Part shown: in pieces, positions 44,057 to 52,024 of the stretch
Layout: each line of letters opens with the position of its first letter
Numbering within the stretch: the first letter of the stretch is position 1
Assembly: GCF_015330125.1 (NCBI RefSeq)
Contig: NZ_JADDXR010000002.1
Coordinates: 1,488,001 to 1,552,000, forward strand
DNA: 64,000 nucleotides
Reading direction: 5' to 3'
DNA from: Zobellia nedashkovskayae
GTDB lineage: Bacteria; Bacteroidota; Bacteroidia; Flavobacteriales; Flavobacteriaceae
Position numbers and translations under genes: made by a program
The notes under the pieces: model-generated
Database searches by the model: none
What the model saw: the letters and a program-made list of their open reading frames with translations, nothing else
Told to the model about the DNA's origin: nothing

Positions 44057-45310
44057 TTACTCGCTAAATTTTTTGAAAATAACGCAGGCATTATGACCAC
44101 CAAAACCGAAAGTATTGCTTAAAGCGACATTTACGTCACGTTTTTGAGCCTTGTTTAGGGTCAGGTTTAGTTTAGGATCTATATTTTCATCTACAGTAGT
44201 ATGGTTTATAGTTGGTGGAACCAAACTATGTTGCATAGCTAAAATTGATGCAATAGCTTCAATAGCTCCGGCAGCACCCAATAGGTGACCGGTCATCGAT
44301 TTTGTAGAGTTGATATTGATGTTAGGGGCATGATCGCCAAAGACTTCACTAATAGCCTTTAGTTCTGCCACATCTCCAAGGGGTGTAGAAGTACCATGGG
44401 TATTTATGGCGTCTACATCTTCCGGTTTTAGACCGGCATCCCTTAGGCAGTTTTTCATTACTTGTACCACTCCTATTCCGTCAGGATGCGGAGCAGTCAT
44501 ATGGTATGCATCGCTCGAAAGGCCGCCACCGGCAACCTCGGCATATATTTTTGCGCCACGCGCTTTGGCGTGTTCGTATTCTTCTAAAATTAAAGCACCA
44601 GCTCCTTCACCAAGAACGAATCCGTCTCGGGTAGCATCAAATGGTCTGGATGCTGTTTCATAACTATCATTTCTGGTAGATAGAGCGTGCATAGCTCCAA
44701 AACCGCCCATACCAGCTATGGTGACTGCAGCTTCGCTACCTCCCGTAACTACTACATCACAATGACCTAAACGAATATAGTTTAAGGCATCTATCATCGC
44801 ATTCGCAGAAGAGGCACAGGCTGAAACAGTCGTATAGTTTGGCCCCATAAAACCATGTTTAATAGAAATATGCCCAGGAGCAATATCTGCTATCATTTTA
44901 GGTATAAAAAATGGGTTGAATCTTGGTGTACCATCGCCTTCGGCGAAGTTCATTACTTCGTTTTGGAAAGTTTCTAGACCGCCAATACCGGCACCCCAAA
45001 TAACTCCAACACGAAATTTGTCTACTACATCTAGGTTAAGCCCAGAATCTAGTATAGCCTCATCAGAAGAGACCAAGGCATATTGCGCAAATTTATCTAG
45101 TTTTCTTGCCTCTTTGCGATCAAAATGCTCAAGAGGGTCAAAATTTTTCAGCTCGCAAGCAAATTTTACCTTAAATTTTTCAGTATCGTAATAGGTCACG
45201 GGAGCAGAACCGCTCTTTCCGTTTTTAAGACCTTCCCAATATTCATCAATATTATTCCCGATGGGCGTCAACGCACCCAACCCGGTAACTACAACTCGCT
45301 TTAATTGCAT
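44057..45310 (-). CDS. fabF: Beta-ketoacyl-ACP synthase II
   Basis: 417 aa with catalytic Cys in VSACASSANAMIDA, and the two histidines in INTHGTSTPLGD and TGHLLGAAG. It elongates acyl-ACP in fatty acid synthesis. The order acpP-fabF-rnc on the minus strand is the conserved bacterial one. Confidence 0.96.
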   Translation of the reverse strand: MQLKRVVVTGLGALTPIGNNIDEYWEGLKNGKSGSAPVTYYDTEKFKVKFACELKNFDPLEHFDRKEARKLDKFAQYALVSSDEAILDSGLNLDVVDKFRVGVIWGAGIGGLETFQNEVMNFAEGDGTPRFNPFFIPKMIADIAPGHISIKHGFMGPNYTTVSACASSANAMIDALNYIRLGHCDVVVTGGSEAAVTIAGMGGFGAMHALSTRNDSYETASRPFDATRDGFVLGEGAGALILEEYEHAKARGAKIYAEVAGGGLSSDAYHMTAPHPDGIGVVQVMKNCLRDAGLKPEDVDAINTHGTSTPLGDVAELKAISEVFGDHAPNININSTKSMTGHLLGAAGAIEAIASILAMQHSLVPPTINHTTVDENIDPKLNLTLNKAQKRDVNVALSNTFGFGGHNACVIFKKFSE

Positions 45311-45424
45311 TGAACCTAATTTTTGATTTACTTAGTATAAGTCAAGCGTAAATTAAAAAAATTATCCATGCGATAATAGTTACCACATGGATAATTTTGA
45401 ATCTTGTTCAAGAAATCATAAAGA

Positions 45425-45658
45425 TTACTTCGCTTCTTCTATATAGCTAATGGCTTGGCCAACTGTTGCGATGTTCTCAGCTTGATCGTCTGGAATCTGG
45501 ATGTCAAATTCTTTTTCGAATTCCATGATTAATTCCACGGTATCTAATGAATCTGCGCCTAAGTCGTTAGTAAAGCTAGCTTCCGTTACTACTTCGTTCT
45601 CATCCACACCTAATTTATCAACGATGATAGCTTTTACTCTTGATGCAATGTCTGACAT
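45425..45658 (-). CDS. acpP: Acyl carrier protein
   Basis: 77 aa acidic protein with the phosphopantetheine serine in [20 protein letters not shown]. It carries growing acyl chains for FabF and FabH. It leads the acpP-fabF-rnc run and is divergent from purN. Confidence 0.97.
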   Translation of the reverse strand: MSDIASRVKAIIVDKLGVDENEVVTEASFTNDLGADSLDTVELIMEFEKEFDIQIPDDQAENIATVGQAISYIEEAK

Positions 45659-45691
45659 AATAATATTGTTTTTAAAAAATTAAATTGGTTG

Positions 45692-45780
45692 CAAAAATAA
45701 AAAACTTTGGACTAAAACCACTATTTGTCGTTAAAATGTCTTGTAATTTATAAAATTTCAGGATAAGAGCGGTATTTTTG
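45692..45780. promoter_or_regulatory. Divergent promoters of acpP and purN
   Basis: TATTTTTG on - at 45692-45699 for acpP and TATTTTTG on + at 45773-45780 for purN both match TAnnTTTG, 33 and 37 bases from their start codons. Confidence 0.5.
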
Positions 45781-45817
45781 ACCGAAATATTTTGCTACCA
45801 GTAACGTCAAAGGGCAC

Positions 45818-46387
45818 ATGAAAAATATTGTATTATTTGCTTCCGGTTCAGGTTCTAACGTTGAAAATATTGTTGAATATTTTCAAGAAAATTCTGAAGT
45901 CAACATTTCTGCAGTGTTAACTAATAAAACGCAGGCAAAAGTTTTGGACAGGTGTAATCGTCTAAATATTAATGGTTTATATTTCAACAGAAACTCTTTT
46001 TATGAAACCGATTGTGTGCTGGATATTCTAAAAACCTTTAAACCGGACTTAATTGTATTGGCGGGTTTTCTCTGGAAAGTGCCTGAAAATCTGATAGCTA
46101 ATTTCCCAAATAAAATTGTAAATATACACCCGGCACTTTTGCCAAAATACGGAGGTAAGGGAATGTACGGGGATAATGTACATAAAGCCGTACGAGCCAA
46201 TAATGAGACCGAAACTGGCATTACTATTCACTATGTAAACGAAAATTATGACGAGGGAGCGATAATTCGGCAGGTAAAAACGTCCGTTTCTGCAGATGAT
46301 ACTCCAGAAACTATCGCACATAAAGTTCATCAACTTGAATACGAATATTTTCCTAAGGTAATAGCCCAAATATTAGAGGTGGAATAA
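45818..46387 (+). CDS. purN: Phosphoribosylglycinamide formyltransferase
   Basis: 189 aa. The N-terminus FASGSGSNVENIVEYF binds the nucleotide, and the formyl-tetrahydrofolate and catalytic segment IVNIHPALLPKYGGKGMYG with GITIHYVNENYDEGAII is complete. It adds the first formyl group in purine synthesis. The stop overlaps the start of the RNase H gene by one base, and purF lies about 1.8 kb downstream. Confidence 0.95.
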   Translation: MKNIVLFASGSGSNVENIVEYFQENSEVNISAVLTNKTQAKVLDRCNRLNINGLYFNRNSFYETDCVLDILKTFKPDLIVLAGFLWKVPENLIANFPNKIVNIHPALLPKYGGKGMYGDNVHKAVRANNETETGITIHYVNENYDEGAIIRQVKTSVSADDTPETIAHKVHQLEYEYFPKVIAQILEVE

Positions 46388-47022
46388 TGGCGAAAAAAGG
46401 GAAATTCTATACGGTATGGAAGGGTAAAAAACCCGGAATTTATGATTCTTGGTCAGATTGTAAAGCAGCAATTAGCGGTTTTAAAGGAGCTCAATACAAA
46501 TCCTTCGAAACTTTTGATAAAGCAAAAAAAGCTTTCAATGGAAATTATGCGGACTTTACAGTAAAGAAAAAAGGCAAGCCAGCTATAACGCCAGAGCAAC
46601 TACAACGGTTTGGAACACCCAATTACCATTCTATCTCGGTAGATGCTGCCTCTAGTGGTAACCCTGGAATTATGGAATACCAAGGCGTAGATACCAAAAC
46701 GGGAAAGAAACTTTTTAGACAAGGACCTTTTGCACAGGGTACTAATAATATAGGCGAGTTTTTGGCTATCGTACACGGCCTTGCTTTTTTAAAGAACAAT
46801 AAAAGTGATAGGATAATCTATACGGATTCCCGTACCGCCATGAGTTGGGTGCGCAAGAAAACCTGTAACACCAAATTACCGGAGACTCCAAAGAACAAAG
46901 AAGTTTTTGATTTGATCCGTAGGGCTTTAGATTGGCTTAAGAACAATTCATATAGTACTCCAGTGGTAAAATGGGAAACAAAAGTATGGGGTGAAATACC
47001 AGCAGATTTCGGACGAAAGTAG
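46387..47022 (+). CDS. RNase H with viroplasmin-like N-terminal domain
   Basis: 211 aa. The N-terminal 45 residues (KFYTVWKGKKPGIYDSWSDCKAAISGFKGAQYKSF) form the viroplasmin/RNase HI hybrid-binding domain seen in eukaryotic-type RNase H1. The C-terminal part has the RNase H fold with acidic residues in SVDAASSGNPGIMEYQG, EFLAIVHGLAFL and IYTDSRTAMSW. It degrades RNA in RNA-DNA hybrids. It overlaps purN by one base, so translation is probably coupled. Confidence 0.88.
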   Translation: MAKKGKFYTVWKGKKPGIYDSWSDCKAAISGFKGAQYKSFETFDKAKKAFNGNYADFTVKKKGKPAITPEQLQRFGTPNYHSISVDAASSGNPGIMEYQGVDTKTGKKLFRQGPFAQGTNNIGEFLAIVHGLAFLKNNKSDRIIYTDSRTAMSWVRKKTCNTKLPETPKNKEVFDLIRRALDWLKNNSYSTPVVKWETKVWGEIPADFGRK

Positions 47023-47150
47023 TCGTAAACAGACCCACAGCATTTTTTAATATAAAATATATTTTACGATTTTTTTAGAGGATAAATAACTGTTTTGTAT
47101 AAGGGTGTAAAATCTAAAAAGGTAATACTCCTAGGCTTTTTTTGTAAGGG

Positions 47151-47189
47151 TATATTTGCATGAAATAGCATTACAAAAGCGTATATTTG
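47151..47189 (+). promoter_or_regulatory. Tandem -7 boxes before the PfkB kinase gene
   Basis: TATATTTG at 47151-47158 and again at 47182-47189. The TTG inside the first box lies 23 bases before the second and could serve as its -33 element. Confidence 0.5.
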
Positions 47190-47209
47190 CAGCTTAAACT
47201 TAAAATTAC

Positions 47210-48136
47210 ATGGGTAAACTTCTAATCGTAGGCACTGTTGCCTTTGACGAAATTGAAACTCCTTTCGGCAAAACCGATAAGATTTTGGGCGGTGCAGCTA
47301 CCTTTATTGGTTTGGCGGCCTCTCAATATAACGTAGAATCTGGAATTGTTTCTGTTGTAGGCGAAGATTTTCCGCAGAGCTATATAGATGTTTTAAAGAA
47401 CAAGAATATTGACCTCAGTTCCTTGGAGGTTGTAAAAGGTGGAAAAACTTTTTATTGGAAAGGAAAGTATCATAACGATCTTAACTCTAGGGATACGTTA
47501 GTAACAGAACTAAATACATTAGCGGACTTTAATCCTGTAGTATCGGAAGATTTTAAGGATGCAGATGTGGTAATGTTAGGTAATCTTCACCCAAGCACTC
47601 AGTTAAGTGTTATTAATCAGATGAAAAAACAACCAAAACTAATAGTATTAGATACTATGAATTTTTGGATGGACAATGCTTTGCCTGAGTTAATGGAGGT
47701 TATAAAACATATAGATGTTCTTACCATAAATGATGAAGAGGCTAGACAATTAACCAATGAGTACTCTTTGGTAAAGGCGGCCAAAGCTATTCAGAAAATG
47801 GGTCCTAAATATTTGGTAATCAAAAAAGGAGAGCACGGGGCGCTTTTGTTTCATGAAGAGGAAATTTTCTTTGCACCCGCTTTACCTTTAGAAGAAGTTT
47901 TTGATCCAACTGGTGCTGGAGACACATTTGCAGGAGGGTTTACAGGATATTTAGCTGCTACCGGGAATATTTCGTTTAATAATATGAAGAATGCCGTCAT
48001 ACACGGTTCAAATTTAGCATCGTTCTCTGTGGAACAATTTGGAACTGAACGTATGGAGGGCTTAAAAAAGGAAGAGGTCAATAAAAGGCTGCATCAGTTT
48101 AAGGCCTTGACCCAGTTTGATATAGAATTAAAATAA
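47210..48136 (+). CDS. PfkB family carbohydrate kinase
   Basis: 308 aa with the N-terminal KILGGAATFIGLAAS, and the C-terminal PfkB signature DPTGAGDTFAGGFTGYL whose Asp is the catalytic base. The family phosphorylates sugars or nucleosides. Its place between purine genes (purN and the purF-like gene) hints at a nucleoside or ribose-type substrate, but this is inference. It is followed by a terminator. Confidence 0.82.
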   Translation: MGKLLIVGTVAFDEIETPFGKTDKILGGAATFIGLAASQYNVESGIVSVVGEDFPQSYIDVLKNKNIDLSSLEVVKGGKTFYWKGKYHNDLNSRDTLVTELNTLADFNPVVSEDFKDADVVMLGNLHPSTQLSVINQMKKQPKLIVLDTMNFWMDNALPELMEVIKHIDVLTINDEEARQLTNEYSLVKAAKAIQKMGPKYLVIKKGEHGALLFHEEEIFFAPALPLEEVFDPTGAGDTFAGGFTGYLAATGNISFNNMKNAVIHGSNLASFSVEQFGTERMEGLKKEEVNKRLHQFKALTQFDIELK

Positions 48137-48142
48137 TGACAC

Positions 48143-48166
48143 GCCCCTATATTAGGGGCTTTTTTA
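48143..48166 (+). terminator. Intrinsic terminator after the PfkB kinase gene
   Basis: GCCCCTA / TAGGGGC stem with a 3-base loop and six T. Confidence 0.8.
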
Positions 48167-48181
48167 ATACATAGATTTACT

Positions 48182-50080
48182 ATGAGTGACGCGATCAAAC
48201 ATGAATGTGGTATTTCGGTAATACGGTTACTTAAACCGTTAGAGTATTACAAAAAGAAATACGGTACTGCCTTTTACGGGGTTAATAAAATGTACCTAAT
48301 GATGGAAAAGCAGCACAATCGTGGTCAAGATGGTGCAGGTTTTGCTAGTATTAAATTAGATGTTGCTCCAGGCGAACGGTACATGAGTAGAGTACGGTCA
48401 ATTGCCCAACAACCTATACAGGACATCTTTGCGCAGATTAATGATCGTATAAACACAACACTTCAGGAGCACCCAGAGTATGTTGATGATGTTGCTGCAC
48501 AGAAAAGGAACATTCCTTATATAGGAGAGGTACTTTTAGGGCATGTGCGTTATGGTACTTTTGGAAAGAACAGTATTGAAAGTGTTCATCCATTTTTAAG
48601 ACAGAACAATTGGATGCACCGTAACATTATTGTGGCGGGTAACTTTAACATGACCAACGTTCATGAGCTATTTGATAATTTGATTCAAATAGGACAGCAC
48701 CCTAAGGAAATGGCCGATACGGTAACGGTGATGGAGAAAATAGGTCATTTTTTGGATGATGCTGTTGCTAAGCTGTATAAGCAAATCAAAAAAGAAGGAT
48801 ATACAAAACAAGAAGCTTCGCCTATTATTGCAGAGCGTCTTAAACTTCATAAAATATTAAGAAGAGCTGCTAAAAATTGGGATGGTGGTTATGCCATGGC
48901 CGGCCTTTTAGGTCACGGCGATGCTTTTGTTCTTAGAGATCCCGCTGGTATTAGACCAGCCTATTATTACCAAGATGATGAGGTGGTAGTTGTAGCCTCT
49001 GAACGTCCTGCTATACAAACTGTATTTAATGTACCTTTTGAAGAAGTTAAGGAACTTGATCCAGGTCATGCCATTATTATTAAAAAGGATGGATCTTCTG
49101 CTGTTACCGAAATCTTAGAGCCTGTGGAGCGTAAGGCATGTTCATTTGAACGTATCTATTTTTCTAGGGGAAGTGATAAGGAAATCTACGAAGAACGAAA
49201 AAAATTAGGAAGACTTCTCTTTCCGCAAATATTGAAGTCTATTGATCACGATATTAAGAATTCTGTCTTTTCGTACATTCCTAATACTGCTGAAACCTCC
49301 TTCTTTGGAATGGTAAGGGAAGCGCAGAATTATATGAATAAAAGAAAGGAAGAACAAATACTTGCTATAGGTTCAAAAATTACAAGTGAGGAGCTTCACG
49401 AAATTTTAGAAGTTCGTCCGCGAATAGAAAAAGTAGCTATTAAAGATGCGAAGCTGCGTACATTCATTACACAAGATAGTAGCAGGGATGATCTTGTTGC
49501 ACATGTATATGACATTTCTTACGGTTCAGTAAAGAAAGGTGATAATCTGGTTATTATAGATGATAGTATTGTTAGGGGAACGACTTTAAAGAAAAGTATA
49601 CTTCGGATTTTAGACCGATTGTCTCCGAAAAAAATAATCGTCGTATCATCTGCTCCACAGATTAGATATCCAGATTGTTACGGTATCGACATGGCTAAGT
49701 TGGAAGATTTTATTGCTTTTAAAGCGGCTTTAGCTTTACATGAAGAGCGACTCACTATGAATATAGTAGATGACATTTATGATAAGTGTCTAAAACAGGT
49801 TAATAATAAGGATACAGATGTTATTAATTACGTTAGGGAATTCTATGCACCGTTTACTGCAGAAGAAATATCGGCAAAAATAGGGGAGCTTTTAAGTCCA
49901 GAAGATATTAATGCAGAAGTTGAGATTATCTACCAAACCGTAGAAGCACTTCACGAAGCTTGTCCAGATAATTTAGGAGATTGGTATTTTACCGGACACT
50001 ATCCAACCCCGGGTGGTAACCGAGTAGTGAATAGGGCCTTTATTAATTTTTATGAAGGCAAGAGCGAACGTGCGTACTAA
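48182..50080 (+). CDS. purF: Amidophosphoribosyltransferase-type (PurF-like) protein
   Basis: 632 aa, longer than classical PurF (about 500). The N-terminal glutamine amidotransferase domain has HECGISVIRLL with Cys9, QHNRGQDGAGFAS, LGHVRYGTFG and RDPAGIRPAYYY. The phosphoribosyltransferase part carries the PRPP loop VIIDDSIVRGTTLKKS. It transfers ammonia to PRPP as the first step of purine synthesis. The nucleophile is Cys9, so the first eight residues must be removed or tolerated for activity. The length and insertions match the Bacteroidota form. Whether it is the only PurF in the genome cannot be seen. Confidence 0.82.
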   Translation: MSDAIKHECGISVIRLLKPLEYYKKKYGTAFYGVNKMYLMMEKQHNRGQDGAGFASIKLDVAPGERYMSRVRSIAQQPIQDIFAQINDRINTTLQEHPEYVDDVAAQKRNIPYIGEVLLGHVRYGTFGKNSIESVHPFLRQNNWMHRNIIVAGNFNMTNVHELFDNLIQIGQHPKEMADTVTVMEKIGHFLDDAVAKLYKQIKKEGYTKQEASPIIAERLKLHKILRRAAKNWDGGYAMAGLLGHGDAFVLRDPAGIRPAYYYQDDEVVVVASERPAIQTVFNVPFEEVKELDPGHAIIIKKDGSSAVTEILEPVERKACSFERIYFSRGSDKEIYEERKKLGRLLFPQILKSIDHDIKNSVFSYIPNTAETSFFGMVREAQNYMNKRKEEQILAIGSKITSEELHEILEVRPRIEKVAIKDAKLRTFITQDSSRDDLVAHVYDISYGSVKKGDNLVIIDDSIVRGTTLKKSILRILDRLSPKKIIVVSSAPQIRYPDCYGIDMAKLEDFIAFKAALALHEERLTMNIVDDIYDKCLKQVNNKDTDVINYVREFYAPFTAEEISAKIGELLSPEDINAEVEIIYQTVEALHEACPDNLGDWYFTGHYPTPGGNRVVNRAFINFYEGKSERAY

Positions 50081-50085
50081 TTAAC

Positions 50086-50127
50086 ATTATCGATGAAATA
50101 CACTAATAAAGGTATTTCATCGATAAT
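50086..50127. repeat. Perfect 16-bp inverted repeat after purF
   Basis: ATTATCGATGAAATAC (50086-50101) and its exact complement (50112-50127) with a 10-base loop. No T-run follows directly, so it may end transcription weakly, protect the mRNA 3' end, or insulate purF from the RNA array that starts 60 bases later. Confidence 0.6.
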
Positions 50128-50186
50128 ATTGGCTATTTGGCGTTTTTTTAGCCGCTTGGGCGGAGGTCAGATTACATTTGGTCTTG

Positions 50187-50255
50187 CCATAGCATAAGTA
50201 GGTTAAGTTCATGGTAAGATTTGGGGCAAAAAGGTGGAGATTTCTCCACCTTTTT
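50187..50255 (+). ncRNA. Small RNA, array copy 1
   Basis: Predicted RNA of about 69 nt. The -7 box TACATTTG is at 50173-50180, so transcription should begin at the first C of CCATAG. The core ends in GATTTGGGG at 50226, then a GGTGGAG/CTCCACC terminator stem (50233-50250) and T-run. CCAT near the 5' end can pair with ATGG 25 bases on. Confidence 0.7.
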
Positions 50256-50448
50256 ATTTTCCACTATTTTGTAAAGTTGTTTTCTCTTTTTCTTTACGAC
50301 CCCTCCAAAAAATCTAGATTCCTCTTTATTTATTTGTTTTTTCACCGTGTTGGTCTCTCGTCGTTCATTCATGAACCCTTTAACCGATTTTCGTACAGTT
50401 TGGCAAAGATGTTTTCATAAAGATCAATGCCACTATATCTTTGGAGAA

Positions 50449-50518
50449 CCATAGCATAAGTAGGTTAAGTTCATGGTAAGATTTGGGGAAAAAGGCGGAG
50501 TTTATACTCCGCCTTTTT
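50449..50518 (+). ncRNA. Small RNA, array copy 2
   Basis: -7 box TATCTTTG at 50436-50443, then 5 bases and the core. Terminator stem GGCGGAGT/ACTCCGCC (50494-50513). Compared with copy 1, both sides of the stem have changed together, preserving pairing. Confidence 0.7.
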
Positions 50519-50694
50519 ATTTTCTATACTTTCCACAATCAAGATTTCTCCACACTCTATATTCCTCTTTTTTCAACTTTCATTTTTCAATTTAAAAAGG
50601 GTTTTATTTTAGTCATAAATGTATTTCACCTAGAGTTTTGATCGTTTGTCCAAAACCTTTTTTTAAAGACTTTTGTAGCAGTACTTTTGGAGGA

Positions 50695-50764
50695 CCATAG
50701 CATAAGTAGGTTAAGTTCATGGTAAGATTTGGGGAAAAGGCGGAGTTTATACTCCGCCTTTTTT
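50695..50764 (+). ncRNA. Small RNA, array copy 3
   Basis: -7 box TACTTTTG at 50682-50689, 5 bases before the core. Same terminator stem as copy 2 with one base fewer in the A-run before it. About 90 bases upstream are nearly identical to the region before copy 4. Confidence 0.7.
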
Positions 50765-50939
50765 ATTTTCTATACTTTCCACATTCAAGATTTCTTCACA
50801 CTATATATATTACTTTTTCAACTTTCATTTTTAATTCAAAAAAATGAGTGATTTTGGACATAAATGTATTTCACCTAGAGTTTTGATCGTTTGTCCAAAA
50901 CCTTTTTTTAAAGGCTTTTGTAGTAGTACTTTTGTAGGA

Positions 50940-51009
50940 CCATAGCATAAGTAGGTTAAGTTCATGGTAAGATTTGGGGAAAAAGGTGGAGCTATGCTCC
51001 GCCTTTTTT
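50940..51009 (+). ncRNA. Small RNA, array copy 4
   Basis: -7 box TACTTTTG at 50927-50934, 5 bases before the core. Terminator stem GGTGGAGC/GCTCCGCC with one G-T pair and a TAT loop, followed by T. Confidence 0.7.
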
Positions 51010-51134
51010 ATTGACAAAATCCTCGCAAACATGCGGCCTTAAGGCATGTTCAGATTTTCTTATCAACAATTCGCTTAAAAAAAAACCCTAAATATTTCTT
51101 TTTTATTTCCCACAATACCAGTATTTTAGTATCG

Positions 51135-51204
51135 CCATAGCATAAGTAGGTTAAGTTTATGGTAAGATTTGGGACGAAAAGGGTGGAGTTTACTCCGCCC
51201 TTTT
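51135..51204 (+). ncRNA. Small RNA, array copy 5 (most divergent)
   Basis: The -7 box is TATTTTAG at 51122-51129 (one mismatch), 5 bases before the core. The core differs at two positions (a T for C before ATGG, and A for the last G). Terminator stem GGGTGGAGT/ACTCCGCCC. Upstream flank does not resemble the other copies. Confidence 0.65.
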
Positions 51205-51220
51205 CTATTTTTAAAAGACA

Positions 51221-51258
51221 AAAAAACCCATCCTGAAGCAAATCAGGATGGGTTTTTT
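51221..51258. terminator. Bidirectional terminator between the RNA array and sod
   Basis: A long stem, AAAAAACCCATCCTGA / TCAGGATGGGTTTTTT, around AGCAAA. A on the left and T on the right allow use from both strands: end of the superoxide dismutase transcript (minus) and backstop for the array (plus). Confidence 0.85.
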
Positions 51259-51296
51259 TAATTCTTCTTTATCTCAAGAAAATGCTTACTCTGCTC

Positions 51297-51905
51297 TTAT
51301 TTGTTGGCAGCGTATAATTCAGCTACTTTATCCCAATTGATAACATTGAAAAAAGCATTGATGTAATCTGGTCTCTTATTTTGATAGTTTAGGTAGTATG
51401 CATGTTCCCAAACATCAATACCTAAAATAGGAAAACCACTACAACCGGTTTCCGGCATTAATGGGTTATCTTGGTTAGGCGTAGAACATATTTCTAATTT
51501 ACCTCCTTTGTGTACACAAAGCCAAGCCCAGCCAGAACCAAAACGAGTACCTGCGGCACCGCTAAATTTTTCTTTAAAGCCTTCAAAAGAACCAAAAGCG
51601 CTGTCTATGGCAGAAGCAAGTTCGCCAGATGGGTTTCCGCCGCCATTAGGAGACATAATTTCCCAGAAAAGAGAGTGATTGTAAAAACCGCCACCGTTGT
51701 TTCTAACTGCCGCATTAGACATGTCTAAGTTCTCTAATATATCTTCTATTGATTTCCCTTCTAGTGGAGTACCTGCAATAGCACCATTTAATTTGGTCGT
51801 GTAACCATTATGGTGTTTTGTATGGTGAATCTCCATTGTTCTAGCATCAATATGTGGTTCCAATGCATCGTATGCATATGGTAATTTTGGTAGTTCAAAA
51901 GCCAT
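51297..51905 (-). CDS. sod: Fe/Mn superoxide dismutase
   Basis: 202 aa with the full set of metal ligands: [14 protein letters not shown] (His), [11 protein letters not shown] (His), and [15 protein letters not shown] (Asp and His). Metal choice (Fe or Mn) cannot be decided safely. It destroys superoxide in the cytoplasm; there is no signal peptide. A TAAATTTG box on the minus strand at 51941-51948 is the likely promoter. Confidence 0.94.
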   Translation of the reverse strand: MAFELPKLPYAYDALEPHIDARTMEIHHTKHHNGYTTKLNGAIAGTPLEGKSIEDILENLDMSNAAVRNNGGGFYNHSLFWEIMSPNGGGNPSGELASAIDSAFGSFEGFKEKFSGAAGTRFGSGWAWLCVHKGGKLEICSTPNQDNPLMPETGCSGFPILGIDVWEHAYYLNYQNKRPDYINAFFNVINWDKVAELYAANK

Positions 51906-51940
51906 GTTATATATGTTTTTAGTTCAAAATTTAGTGAAGC

Positions 51941-51948
51941 CAAATTTA
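51941..51948 (-). promoter_or_regulatory. -7 promoter box of sod
   Basis: TAAATTTG on the minus strand matches TAnnTTTG, 36 bases before the start codon. Confidence 0.45.
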
Positions 51949-52024
51949 CATTTTTTAACATACAAATTCACTAAATAATTTGTTAAGAACCTTTTTAGAA
52001 TTAGTAATTTGCGTAAAAAAGCAC

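Larger units (their letters stand above)
50173..51204 (+). repeat. Tandem array of five small RNA units
   Basis: Five copies of a 40-base core start at 50187, 50449, 50695, 50940 and 51135 (steps of 262, 246, 245 and 195 bases). Each has a TAnnTTTG-like box 5-6 bases in front and a hairpin terminator after it. The flanks of copies 2, 3 and 4 are also alike, which indicates recent tandem duplication. All face the plus strand, between purF and the superoxide dismutase gene. Confidence 0.8.

Noticed and set aside
50211..50420. Short peptides starting MVRFG in each array copy
   Set aside because: The ATG lies in the core, but the frame runs into the terminator hairpin, and length changes in the A-run shift the frame between copies. 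Stop codons fill the upstream core.
50187..51204. CRISPR array
   Set aside because: Repeats are about 195-262 bases apart, spacers are partly alike, every unit has a promoter and terminator, and no cas genes are near.
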